Virus record (IMG/VR): IMGVR_UViG_3300035698_016797
Coordinates: 1 to 64,000 of that record
Strand: one strand, 5' to 3'
Source: a virus
Length of the DNA stretch: 64,000 nucleotides
The notes beneath the pieces were generated by a model. It was given only the letters and a program-made list of their open reading frames with translations. It searched no databases and was not told where the DNA came from. How positions within the stretch are numbered: the first letter of the stretch is position 1; each line of letters begins with the position of its first letter. Below are positions 55,951 to 63,684 of this stretch, piece after piece. The position numbers and the translations under genes were made by a program.

Positions 55951-56379
55951 TTCTCATTGGCTTGGTCCTCGGACAGCTTGATGAATCATCAAGCCGCTAA
56001 CATATTGAGGTCTCAATTCTCATCAAAGCGAGAATTGATTCCATGAAATATACTTTATTATACTAATTCCGCATTTGAATTCACAGGATGATAACTACTG
56101 AGAACCTGGAATCCGGCGTACATCTCATCTGTTAATGAGATGCTGTGCCGCCACAAGGCGGCACTCTGCCGGACACCTGGACTCAGAGTTCTAATCACAC
56201 CAGGTTCCTCCTCGAAGACTTACTGGGAAACCCAGTAAGAGCCAGCAGTTCCCTGGGGGACGCCCAGGGAAAGGCAGGCTGGACCAGGCTACACCTGGTC
56301 TGGGAATATCTTCGAGCCACCTGGTTCTGCAAATTCACAGGCTCATTAGTATATTAATGATATATTTCAAGAATGGGAA
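55951..56379 (+). ncRNA. Retron-like ncRNA 3, largest (candidate msr-msd)
   Basis: a1 TTCTCATT (55951-55958) pairs with a2 AATGGGAA (56372-56379; one G-U). GG follows a1; AAG precedes a2. msr-like hairpins: GCTTGATG-AAT-CATCAAGC (55976-55994) and TCAATTCTC...GAGAATTGA (56013-56038). msd-like region is about 280 bases of branched helices: TCCGGC/GCCGGA enclosing CATCTCAT...ATGAGATG and GCCGCC-ACAA-GGCGGC; CTCGAAGA (56211) with TCTTCGAG (56308) enclosing CTTACTGGG-AAA-CCCAGTAAG, TTCCCTGGG...CCCAGGGAA and GACCAGG...CCTGGTC. Eight CCWGG sites lie within 56105-56324. Confidence 0.62.
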
Positions 56380-56383
56380 TTCT

Positions 56384-56635
56384 ATGATTCATTGGATTGC
56401 ATACTAGTTGCATGTGTGATGTTTCATCACACTTTAACATTAACATAGAAAATAAGTATCCTTTCTCAGCAAAGAACCCACAGGGTTTTTGCTGCGAGGA
56501 TGCTTATGGCTCCTGGATGGTACTGAATTAAAATGAATTGGCAATTGATTTTAATACAGCACAATCACGCGCTGCACTTTCTGCTGCTCTACGCTCAGCA
56601 GAGTTCAGCTCTCAGGAACCTTAAGAATGAATCGT
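56384..56635 (+). ncRNA. Retron-like ncRNA 4 (candidate msr-msd)
   Basis: a1 ATGATTCATT (56384-56393) pairs over ten bases (one G-U) with a2 AATGAATCGT (56626-56635). GG follows a1; TTAAG precedes a2. Hairpins: GTGTGATG-TTT-CATCACAC (56414-56432); ATAAGTATCC (56452-56461) with GGATGCTTAT (56498-56507) enclosing CAGCAAA..AACCC-ACA-GGGTT..TTGCTG; ATTAAAAT.AATT-GGC-AATT.ATTTTAAT (56527-56555); CTGCTG...CAGCAG. It begins four bases after ncRNA 3 ends, in tandem. Confidence 0.68.
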
Positions 56636-56740
56636 ATTTTAGGAGTATCGTCTAACGAAATAGGATACTGTGGTAGCAATACCCAGAGATGCAGGACTAT
56701 CCCTGTTACTCCAACTTTAGAGTTTGTTGATTTTAGCTCC

Positions 56741-56768
56741 TTGAACCCATGACAAAGTGTGGTATATT
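56741..56768 (+). promoter_or_regulatory. Possible promoter for the ribonucleotide reductase
   Basis: TTGAAC, 16 bases, TATATT, 80 bases before the RNR start. A CCCGGC...GTCGGG hairpin follows in the leader. The 56636-56740 stretch also contains AGTATC...GATACT and CAGG...CCCTG helices but no frame. Confidence 0.45.
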
Positions 56769-56849
56769 CTAGTACTATATAGGAGTCCCGGCCAAAAATG
56801 CTGTCGGGTAGAATTTCTTATCCAGTACAAAGACTCAAGGAGATTTATA

Positions 56850-58724
56850 ATGGTTGATTTTGCAAACGAATTGTCTAAGTTTGTCTTCGTGCGTTCATAT
56901 GCACGTTGGCAACCCGAACTTGGACGCAGAGAGACGTGGGAAGAGGTTGTGGATCGTGTTCTAACTTTCTTGTTGGAGGAGAGAGGTGAACACATTCCAG
57001 AGAAAACTGTACGCAAAATTAGAGAATACATGTTGACTTTCAACGTGATGCCATCCATGAGGTTGGTTTGGACAGCAGGTGCTCCGGCAAGAAAAGACAA
57101 TACGTGCATTTACAACTGTGCGTTTTCCAACATAGATAGTATCGAATCTTTTGCAGAAAACCTATACATCTTAATGTGTGGATCTGGGTTTGGATTCTCC
57201 GTTAGCAGAGAAGCTATCTCTAAACTTCCTATCGTTCCAAACATTGATGTTATGAACGTTGTATATCATACCGTTGACGATTCTCGTGAAGGATGGTCCA
57301 ACTCACTAAAAGTTTTACTTACCGAACTGTACGAAGGGCGATTTGTTCATTTTGATTACAGTGAAGTGAGACCCGAAGGTGCACGTCTTCAAACTATGGG
57401 TGGAAAAGCTTCTGGTCCAGCACCACTTATCAATCTTCATACCTTTGTTACGGAAACACTTTTGGAAGCACAAGGTAGACAACTCACCTCTGTTGAATGT
57501 CACGACATCTGTACTCAAATAGCAGAAGCAGTGGTTGTTGGTGGAGTAAGACGCTCTTCTGAAATCTCATTGTCCGACTTAGACGATATGGATATGAGAC
57601 ATGCTAAAGATTGGCCATTTCCTGCAAAAAGAATGATGGCAAACAACTCTGCAATCTACAGAGAAAAACCGTCTGCAACAGAGTTTCTGGCAGAATGGTC
57701 TGCACTGGCATCTTCTGGCACTGGAGAAAGAGGAATATTCAATCTTGAGGGTGTACGTAATACCGCTCCATCCAGACGTGATGAAAAACTAATCGAAGGG
57801 TGCAATCCTTGTGGAGAAATCTCTCTTCGTAATAAACAGTTTTGCAATCTTACAGAGGTTGTGGTAAAACCAGATGACGATCTCGATACATTGCTTGATA
57901 AAGTTGAAACTGCAACCTGGCTAGGTACAATACAGTCTACATTCACACATTTCCCATTCATCAGTCCAGAGTGGAAGAAGAATTGTGAAGAGGAAAGATT
58001 GCTTGGAGTTTCTCTCACAGGACTATGTGACAACCCGAAGATAATCGAACCGATGGTTCTTAAGGCACTGAAAAATAGAGTGAGGAAAGTTGCCAGACGT
58101 GCCGCCAAATCACTCAACGTTTCATATCCTAAAGCATTAACGTGTATAAAGCCATCAGGTACTGTTTCTCAACTGGTAAACGCTTCATCAGGGTTGCATT
58201 CCAGATATTCACAATTCTATATGAGACGCTTTCGCATCTCTAAAATGGACTCTCTGTTTCACATGATGAGGGATCAAGGTTTTGACTTCGTTCCAGAAGT
58301 AAACCAAGAACCGGAAACTGCATCAACATGGGTTTGTAGCTTCCCCGTAAAGGCTCCATCCGAATCGTTGAAAAGATCAGACTTAGATGCAATAGACCAA
58401 CTGGAAATATACCAAACCATCAAAGAAAACTGGTGCGAACACAACGCTTCATGTACGGTGTACATCAAAGATGATGAGTGGTTTGAAGTTGGTAATTGGG
58501 TTTACAAACATTGGGATATAGTGAATGGATTGAGTTTTCTGCCGTATGATAATGGTAGATACCAATTAGCTCCATTTGAAGAGATTTCAGAAGAACAGTT
58601 TGTGGAGCAAAATGAACAGCAAATACCAATTGACTATTCGCAATTAGGAACTTACGAAAATGATGACAACACCGATGGTGCAAAAACATATGCTTGCTCT
58701 GGTGACAAGTGCGAACTCAAGTAA
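56850..58724 (+). CDS. Class II (adenosylcobalamin) ribonucleotide reductase
   Basis: 624 residues from MVDFANELSKFVFVRSYARW after AAGGAGATTTATA. MPSMRLVWTAGAPARKDNTC with IYNCAF and LMCGSGFGFSV are typical of monomeric B12-dependent RTPR; GCNPCGEISLRNKQFCNLTE contains the catalytic Cys motif; KPSGTVSQLVNASSGLHSRY is a conserved active-site segment; the end ACSGDKCELK carries the C-terminal redox Cys pair. It makes dNTPs from NTPs without a small subunit, and depends on host cobalamin. Length is near that of the L. leichmannii-type enzyme. Confidence 0.93.
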   Translation: MVDFANELSKFVFVRSYARWQPELGRRETWEEVVDRVLTFLLEERGEHIPEKTVRKIREYMLTFNVMPSMRLVWTAGAPARKDNTCIYNCAFSNIDSIESFAENLYILMCGSGFGFSVSREAISKLPIVPNIDVMNVVYHTVDDSREGWSNSLKVLLTELYEGRFVHFDYSEVRPEGARLQTMGGKASGPAPLINLHTFVTETLLEAQGRQLTSVECHDICTQIAEAVVVGGVRRSSEISLSDLDDMDMRHAKDWPFPAKRMMANNSAIYREKPSATEFLAEWSALASSGTGERGIFNLEGVRNTAPSRRDEKLIEGCNPCGEISLRNKQFCNLTEVVVKPDDDLDTLLDKVETATWLGTIQSTFTHFPFISPEWKKNCEEERLLGVSLTGLCDNPKIIEPMVLKALKNRVRKVARRAAKSLNVSYPKALTCIKPSGTVSQLVNASSGLHSRYSQFYMRRFRISKMDSLFHMMRDQGFDFVPEVNQEPETASTWVCSFPVKAPSESLKRSDLDAIDQLEIYQTIKENWCEHNASCTVYIKDDEWFEVGNWVYKHWDIVNGLSFLPYDNGRYQLAPFEEISEEQFVEQNEQQIPIDYSQLGTYENDDNTDGAKTYACSGDKCELK

Positions 58725-58869
58725 GATTGAAGAGCACAGGATTGAAAACCCCATGTTTCCATATGTGATACAGCAAAGAGATCCAATTCTGCATGGAATA
58801 AGGGCTGGATTAAGCCCCACTCGTGATGCAGAAAATGCTCAAATCGCAAAAGGTTGGGCTGGACTATGA
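58690..58869 (+). CDS. Small hypothetical protein
   Basis: 59 residues. Start chosen within the RNR end (MLALVTSANSSKIEEHRIEN); GTG at 58702 is an alternative. ATGA overlap with the lipoprotein gene. Function unknown. Confidence 0.45.
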   Translation: MLALVTSANSSKIEEHRIENPMFPYVIQQRDPILHGIRAGLSPTRDAENAQIAKGWAGL

Positions 58870-59321
58870 AGAAACAACGAACACTCTTTATAGCTCTTCT
58901 TCTGTCCTTGATCATTACATCGTGTAATGTTTTGGGACAGGAAAAGAAGGGACTGTTAGACGGTTTTGGATTGGATTCTCCAACCTCTAAAGAGGAGAAA
59001 AACTTTACATGTGATCCTAAGCCCGCACCAAAACCTCCTGCACAGCACTCTTCGGCAGAGGGGATTCCTCCACTACCTCTTCCGGTGGTCCCTCTAAGAA
59101 GAACGGAAAAGAAGAATCCTCCAAAGCCACCCGTTCTAGTTGTAAAGATAGACACCGGTAAAGATGGTGACTGGAATACGAACCCACAGGATATTGAGAA
59201 TCTTCTCAAATGGATGGCAAAGGATCTAGGTGTACATTTCAGTTCTCAAAATCGCAGATTAGAAGATATTTTAGGAATCAGACAAGAAAGAAGACTGGTA
59301 AAAAAAGAAAGGTCAAGGTAA
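58866..59321 (+). CDS. Lipoprotein with proline-rich region
   Basis: 151 residues from MKKQRTLFIALLLSLIITSC. This is a signal peptide with lipobox ITSC-N. Residues 55-95 are Pro/Lys-rich (PKPAPKPPAQHSSAEG; PPLPLPVVPLRR). Could be an outer-membrane spanin subunit, but no partner is clear. TAATG overlap with the next gene. Confidence 0.7.
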   Translation: MKKQRTLFIALLLSLIITSCNVLGQEKKGLLDGFGLDSPTSKEEKNFTCDPKPAPKPPAQHSSAEGIPPLPLPVVPLRRTEKKNPPKPPVLVVKIDTGKDGDWNTNPQDIENLLKWMAKDLGVHFSSQNRRLEDILGIRQERRLVKKERSR

Positions 59322-59803
59322 TGCAAATTACTCTCAACACGGCGCTGAAACGAAAAAAGCGTGTACTTGGTTGGATGACAAAGGTGTCAACAAAAATCAA
59401 GATACACAATTCAAGACAAATTGTTGAAGGTGACGAAAGTCCAAAAGTAAACATTGACGATTTACTGAAAGAGCACGAAGCTCTCACTGCACACCTTATA
59501 GAGTTGAAGACGGCAATTGCGATTGCCAACGCTCCAATTCAGTCAAGTATTTTCAAACTTTCCGAGTTAAAAAGCGGAGCTACAATGTTAGCTCAAATGG
59601 CAACCAGAGAAGGAAAGTTCCCTTCGCGGTACGGTATGGGAGAGGTGCAAATGTTTGACATCTTCGAAGCTCAAATTAAAGAAGAAGAGGTTGAAGGAAT
59701 GCAGGAGTCTATTGCAGACGCAATCGAATGCACGCAAGAAGCTCTGGAAAAGCATAACGCGACCACAATCATCGAAATCGAAGATTATAAGTATAATCCC
59801 TAA
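59321..59803 (+). CDS. DIP1984/septicolysin-like helical protein, tentative
   Basis: 160 residues. LNTALKRKKRVLGWMTKVST, DDLLKEHEALTAHLIELKTA and LSELKSGATMLAQMATREG follow the order of the DIP1984 family (L.EAL..R..L...I..L......L..EL..L..LI..IN.TN.......L...L..RD). Function of that family is unclear. The match is weak and by eye. Confidence 0.5.
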   Translation: MQITLNTALKRKKRVLGWMTKVSTKIKIHNSRQIVEGDESPKVNIDDLLKEHEALTAHLIELKTAIAIANAPIQSSIFKLSELKSGATMLAQMATREGKFPSRYGMGEVQMFDIFEAQIKEEEVEGMQESIADAIECTQEALEKHNATTIIEIEDYKYNP

Positions 59804-60090
59804 CCAATTTGGGTGGTGTGTAGTGTTGAAAGAAAAGTTGGCCGACAGACACTCTTCGGAATGTTTGAAAGCACAAATTCTGCTTAGGCAGATGCAAATG
59901 GACTGAAAATCCATACTCCTTAATGGGGAATAGAATTGTATTGATAGAGATGAATGAAAACCTTAAACATAGAGCCTAGTGCTTGTCAAGACTCAAATCT
60001 CATGACTTCAATGTTCAAGATTCTTTCGTCATATATCAAAACTTATCAAGACGACTTTCCTCTTAATGCTCACACCACCCTCCTTTTATT
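59804..60090 (+). other. Gap with short frames only
   Basis: Two short frames: 59823-59906 (GTG start, LKEKLADRHSSECLKAQILL) after GGGTGGTG, and 60002-60094 (MTSMFKILSSYIKTYQDDFP), whose TGA overlaps the ATG at 60091. Neither has strong support. No clear hairpin or promoter seen. Confidence 0.3.
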
Positions 60091-60448
60091 ATGATAAAAA
60101 TACGACATACACACGAAATCATTGAAGACGTGTTTTCCTTGTGTTCGGAAAAAAACAAGGATAGACTTAAAAAACTGGGCAGATAACAATAGCCTAAGAA
60201 TCAATCAGGAGCATCCAAAAGGTACAACTCACTACTTTCTTGTTTTTCGTTGTTCGCGCAATACTAACAAGTGGTTGATGGCCGACCACACCTGGACAGC
60301 TCTTACCTCAAAAGACCGTACAATTATAGACAAGTGGATCTATAGTGACGGAGAGCGTTGGGATGCATACTGCACCACGTACGAAGAAGCGGAAGGCAGA
60401 CTTATTGCCTTTCTGGCAAACCACAAACTAACAGCAGGTAGAAAATGA
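60091..60448 (+). pseudogene. Frameshifted relative of the 34-35 kb tandem family
   Basis: ATG at 60091 opens MIKIRHTHEIIEDVFSLCSE and stops at 60186. The second frame (open 60122-60448) reads LKNWADNNSLRI..., then WTALTSKDRTIIDKWIYSDG and ERWDAY...LIAFLANHK, clearly like the tandem paralogues. Joining the two needs a frame change within the A-rich tract GGAAAAAAACAAGG...TTAAAAAACTGG. Could be transcription slippage, a mutation or a sequencing error. Confidence 0.5.
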
Positions 60449-60603
60449 AGAAGAGAAATACAAAAAAGACTTCGAGCAGAGAAGCTGAAAAGCGTAGCGA
60501 CCGTTACGACAGAAGGCAAAAGGAAAAAGATCGAAGCATTACACGACGCAATGCACGCAAGGAAAAGACAAAATACAGCGTGGATGAAGATAATGATGAA
60601 TAA
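60445..60603 (+). CDS. Small, highly charged protein
   Basis: 52 residues (MKKRNTKKTSSREAEKRSDR...). ATGA coupling with both neighbours. Probably disordered, basic. Function unknown. Confidence 0.58.
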   Translation: MKKRNTKKTSSREAEKRSDRYDRRQKEKDRSITRRNARKEKTKYSVDEDNDE

Positions 60604-61240
60604 CTCAGCAAGAATATATGAAGATGCAAAAAAGTGTGAATACAAAGAAGGTCATATTTGCGACCATCCGGCAGAAGCGGCCAAATGGTGCTATGACTGC
60701 GAGATAAGAGATGCGGTAGATGGAGAAAAAGTTCAATATCGCAAACTTTATGCAGATTTTCCAAATCTGTTCAGACAGAATTCTTTACCTTCAACTGAAA
60801 GTTGCATGTCATATAAGGCTGCAATTTCAGAAGGTTGGTTGCCACTTTTGCGAAAAACGTGCGAAAAGCTAAAAGCACAAAACGAAGCAAATGGCACAAA
60901 TATCGAATTTTCACAAATCAAGGAAAAATTCGGCTGTTTGAGAATTTACCTTGACAATTCAGACGAAGAGGCTTATAAAATCACAAGCGAAGCAGAAACC
61001 GAATCTGCAACAATTTGTGAGTCATGTGGGAAACCTGGAAAAAGACGTAAAGGTGGATGGATTCTCACAATGTGTGATTCTTGCAATACGGAAAGAGAAG
61101 AAACAAAGCGTAAGGAGAGAGAATGGCTCGAATCTCGAAAACGCAAATGTTCCAAATGTGAAAATATGACATATGTCAAAGAAGGCGTTCCAGACGAAGA
61201 GTTGGTGTGTTTTCGTTGTACGAGAGATGAAAGCAAATGA
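60593..61240 (+). CDS. Zinc-finger protein with EKFGxLRxY domain
   Basis: 215 residues from MMNNSARIYEDAKKCE. GWLPLLRKTCEKLKAQNEAN, then SQIKEKFGCLRIYLDN and CESCGKPGKRRKGGWILTMC with CSKC...CFRC. The KEKFG.LR.Y segment is a recurring phage/bacterial module next to a zinc ribbon. Function of the module unknown. Confidence 0.7.
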   Translation: MMNNSARIYEDAKKCEYKEGHICDHPAEAAKWCYDCEIRDAVDGEKVQYRKLYADFPNLFRQNSLPSTESCMSYKAAISEGWLPLLRKTCEKLKAQNEANGTNIEFSQIKEKFGCLRIYLDNSDEEAYKITSEAETESATICESCGKPGKRRKGGWILTMCDSCNTEREETKRKEREWLESRKRKCSKCENMTYVKEGVPDEELVCFRCTRDESK

Positions 61241-61365
61241 AATACATCAAAACAATTGCAATAGTTGCTCTGCTTTCAACATTTGTTTCGTGTGCACGGT
61301 CCAGATGCAAAACAGAACCTCCTCTCTACTACGATACAACCATAGATTATCACAATGTCTGCTGA
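61237..61365 (+). CDS. Small lipoprotein
   Basis: 42 residues: MKYIKTIAIVALLSTFVSCA... lipobox FVSC-A after a hydrophobic signal. ATGA coupling to the gene before. Possible partner of the larger lipoprotein at 58866. Confidence 0.65.
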   Translation: MKYIKTIAIVALLSTFVSCARSRCKTEPPLYYDTTIDYHNVC

Positions 61366-61576
61366 TCTTCCGAGGTAAAGACTTTTTACAGACGAATTCT
61401 GTAAAGGAGAAGATGTCTTCGTAATAAGAACAAGACACGGATGGTTTGACGGAAAACTTAAAGCTAGAATTGTAGAAATAAACAAACATTGCTGTACTGT
61501 AAAATGTCTGCAAGGTGAATTCAAAGACTTTATGTTCGAAATTGAGCATCCACGAGACATAAGGAAAAAAATGTAA
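61355..61576 (+). pseudogene. 29532-family gene with in-frame TAA
   Basis: ATG at 61355 gives MSADLPR, then TAA (61376-61378), after which the same frame continues FTDEFCKGEDVFVIRTRHGW...FEIEHP to a stop at 61574-61576. EDVFVI...FDGKLKARIVEI is family-like. No other start lies before GEDVFVI. Either readthrough, a nonsense mutation or an unusual start. TAATG overlap with the next gene. Confidence 0.5.
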
Positions 61577-61974
61577 TGCTAAATAAAACACAGCTGAATA
61601 GAGTAAATTCGAGACTGAATAGTATTGTTGATGCAAAAGTGAAAGCTTTTAAAGCACAACAGGGAATTCAGTCTGCCGAAGATGTAATCAGAGCATATTT
61701 CGAAAATCACAAGGAAGAGTTGGCAGATGCCATTCTTGAGACTAAAGGAGCCTTGATGAGTTCTTACACTCACAGAAATGCTGTTAGTGCCCATCCAATT
61801 GCCATGCAGGCAACCCTTGCCGAACAAACGGCTAGAGATGCTTGTGAAGTTCAGGCAAAGGATTACTCGAAAGCCTTAGAAGAAGAAGTGGCAACCATAA
61901 TGGACGAACTTTACCTTGGTGAAGGCGACGCAAAGAATAGGATTTCAACATTCAGAGCGTTTGAGCCTGAATAA
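61576..61974 (+). CDS. Hypothetical helical protein
   Basis: 132 residues, helical (MLNKTQLNRVNSRLNSIVDA; TARDACEVQAKDYSKALEEE). Overlaps the stop of the broken gene before. Not recognised. Confidence 0.62.
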   Translation: MLNKTQLNRVNSRLNSIVDAKVKAFKAQQGIQSAEDVIRAYFENHKEELADAILETKGALMSSYTHRNAVSAHPIAMQATLAEQTARDACEVQAKDYSKALEEEVATIMDELYLGEGDAKNRISTFRAFEPE

Positions 61975-62033
61975 TACATTTCTGAAATGTGGAATGTTGG
62001 CTTAGAAGCAGCCAGAACGAAAGTTCCGCCAAA

Positions 62034-62429
62034 TCAGTCATTATTAGAGTGTTCAATACGATGACAATTAGCACATAGCAAATTACACTTGTCAAGCTCT
62101 CCTTTAATTCTCTCAAATGATCGAGTATTGCTTCCAATTGCAAGTTCTTTAACATTTGAGTCTACATGGTGAAAGTCAAATACTTCAAGATGGTTTATGT
62201 TATTATATCCACATGATGCACATTTTCCACCTTTGTATAATACGGCCATCCTCTTAATATTACGTCTTCTGACTAAACTGTAAGCTTTGCGACAATCAAT
62301 ACACAGCTGATCGTAATATTTCCAAATTTGACCATTCTTACCATGTTGTTGTTGCTTGTAGAATTCTGAAATTTGTTTTGTGCGCTTGCAAGCTTTGCAA
62401 GTCTTTTCTAAGGCTTCAATTGCTTTCAT
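62034..62429 (-). CDS. HNH homing endonuclease, opposite strand
   Basis: 131 residues. CKACKRTKQISEFYKQ then CIDCRK form one zinc site; CASCGYNN, FDFHHVD and CNLLCANCHRIEH form the HNH core. The opposite orientation to all surrounding genes points to recent insertion as a mobile homing gene. Related to 5980-6291. Confidence 0.9.
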   Translation of the reverse strand: MKAIEALEKTCKACKRTKQISEFYKQQQHGKNGQIWKYYDQLCIDCRKAYSLVRRRNIKRMAVLYKGGKCASCGYNNINHLEVFDFHHVDSNVKELAIGSNTRSFERIKGELDKCNLLCANCHRIEHSNND

Positions 62430-62731
62430 GATATCCTCCTATTGCAATATGACTACTCATTACTATATTACAACTAATAAGTGTAATTTGTCACTTGAAA
62501 ATTCTAATAATGGCTGATTTGGTGCATCTAAGGAGTGGGACAAGTACCCAGCCAAGTGAGACTCGGCTTGGTCACAGAGCCAGAGATGACTTCTGGGACA
62601 AATACAGCTAGTGGAAAAGCACCCCGTAACTGGTAAGGCAAATCCTTCTCTTTGGCGTAATAGCACACCACATTTCCTTTCGTCTGTTCAAGTTAACGAC
62701 AATTCTCAAAATAAAAAACGGAGTAACAGTC
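62430..62731. other. Structured intergenic region
   Basis: Contains CCAAG...CTTGG (62552-62571 area), GTCA...TGAC (62571-62589 area) and GGGAC...GTACCC-like short helices. No ATT-GG/AAG-AAT signature, so not counted with the retron-like RNAs. No gene seen apart from the flanking starts. Confidence 0.35.
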
Positions 62732-63058
62732 ATGATGGATAGCAAAGAAATTATACTCAGAATGCTCGACGTCATTCTTGCCGAAGCATTGATTGAAAGA
62801 GCATCACAAATAAGATTCATCGACATCAGTGATGTCAAATTGTCGGTAGAATTTCTAATTGACGATGAGTGGGAAATTTGTGAAGAGATTCCTATTTATC
62901 TAGCGGACTCTATTCTTGAAGGAATCGTTTCCGTGGACAACACAATCAGAAATACCACCTTGCCTTTTGGAGATCAAAAAGAAACTGCCGTTAAAATCAT
63001 AGTCTCTCAACGTGACAATGTTACAACGGTTAAGCTAGAACCATGTCAACCACAATAG
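62732..63058 (+). CDS. Hypothetical acidic protein
   Basis: 108 residues, acidic and helical (ILRMLDVILAEALIERASQI). Overlaps the next gene by 16 bases. Not recognised. Confidence 0.65.
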   Translation: MMDSKEIILRMLDVILAEALIERASQIRFIDISDVKLSVEFLIDDEWEICEEIPIYLADSILEGIVSVDNTIRNTTLPFGDQKETAVKIIVSQRDNVTTVKLEPCQPQ

Positions 63059-63270
63059 AATGTGAGTTCCCATTCAAATCTTGCGTCCTGATAACAGAAC
63101 TTGGCTTAAGTGGAATAGTAGTAGCCGTCCTTTGGGACAGAGATGGAGTATTATACAAAGTAAGATATTTCCATGAAAAATCTGCAAAGGAAGTCTATTT
63201 CTTCTTTGAGGAATTGACAGCTGTTACCAGCGAGGATGGCACACCGAAAATGATAGGATTTGTGAAGTAA
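63043..63270 (+). CDS. Small beta-rich protein
   Basis: 75 residues (SCVLITELGLSGIVVAVLWD...). May be a distant member of the 29532 family (V.FF.EEL pattern). TAATG overlap with the next gene. Confidence 0.58.
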   Translation: MSTTIECEFPFKSCVLITELGLSGIVVAVLWDRDGVLYKVRYFHEKSAKEVYFFFEELTAVTSEDGTPKMIGFVK

Positions 63271-63635
63271 TGGCAATCTTTATAATTTTAATAGGAATAC
63301 TAACACTAAGGTTTGTGTACTGCAAAACCAGGATGCCACACTACTCTGAGCCTCCTCCAAGAATTGTCTCAAAAGCTACCTCTTATGGATATGGAAATCA
63401 CACCTTTCATGCTAATTCAACCAAAGAGGCTGAACAAATCATGGCTTCCTTCGATAGGGCTGACAAAAGGGATAAAATAGAAGAAGCTTTGAAAAAATTT
63501 AATTGGTGTCACATTTTGGACGCACGCAGGAAGTGTTCATTATGTGGCATTGATAGATATAGTCCAGAGTGGGAAACAAGATGTCCACAATCAAGCTACG
63601 AAATATGTGTAGAACACTACGGATTGAACCCGTGA
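63270..63635 (+). CDS. N-terminally anchored zinc protein
   Basis: 121 residues. MAIFIILIGILTLRFVYCKT is a membrane anchor; CSLCGIDRYSPEWETRCPQS near the C-terminus gives a partial zinc site. Function unknown. Confidence 0.6.
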   Translation: MAIFIILIGILTLRFVYCKTRMPHYSEPPPRIVSKATSYGYGNHTFHANSTKEAEQIMASFDRADKRDKIEEALKKFNWCHILDARRKCSLCGIDRYSPEWETRCPQSSYEICVEHYGLNP

Positions 63636-63684
63636 GTTCATTTTAGAGGAACAAATTCAAATAAAAAATTGGACGAGAACAATC

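Noticed and set aside
55951-56635. One giant GOLLD/ROOL-like RNA
   Set aside because: Considered first because of size and folding, but the region divides exactly into two a1/a2-closed units with the ATT-GG and AAG-AAT signatures shared with 48901 and 51275.
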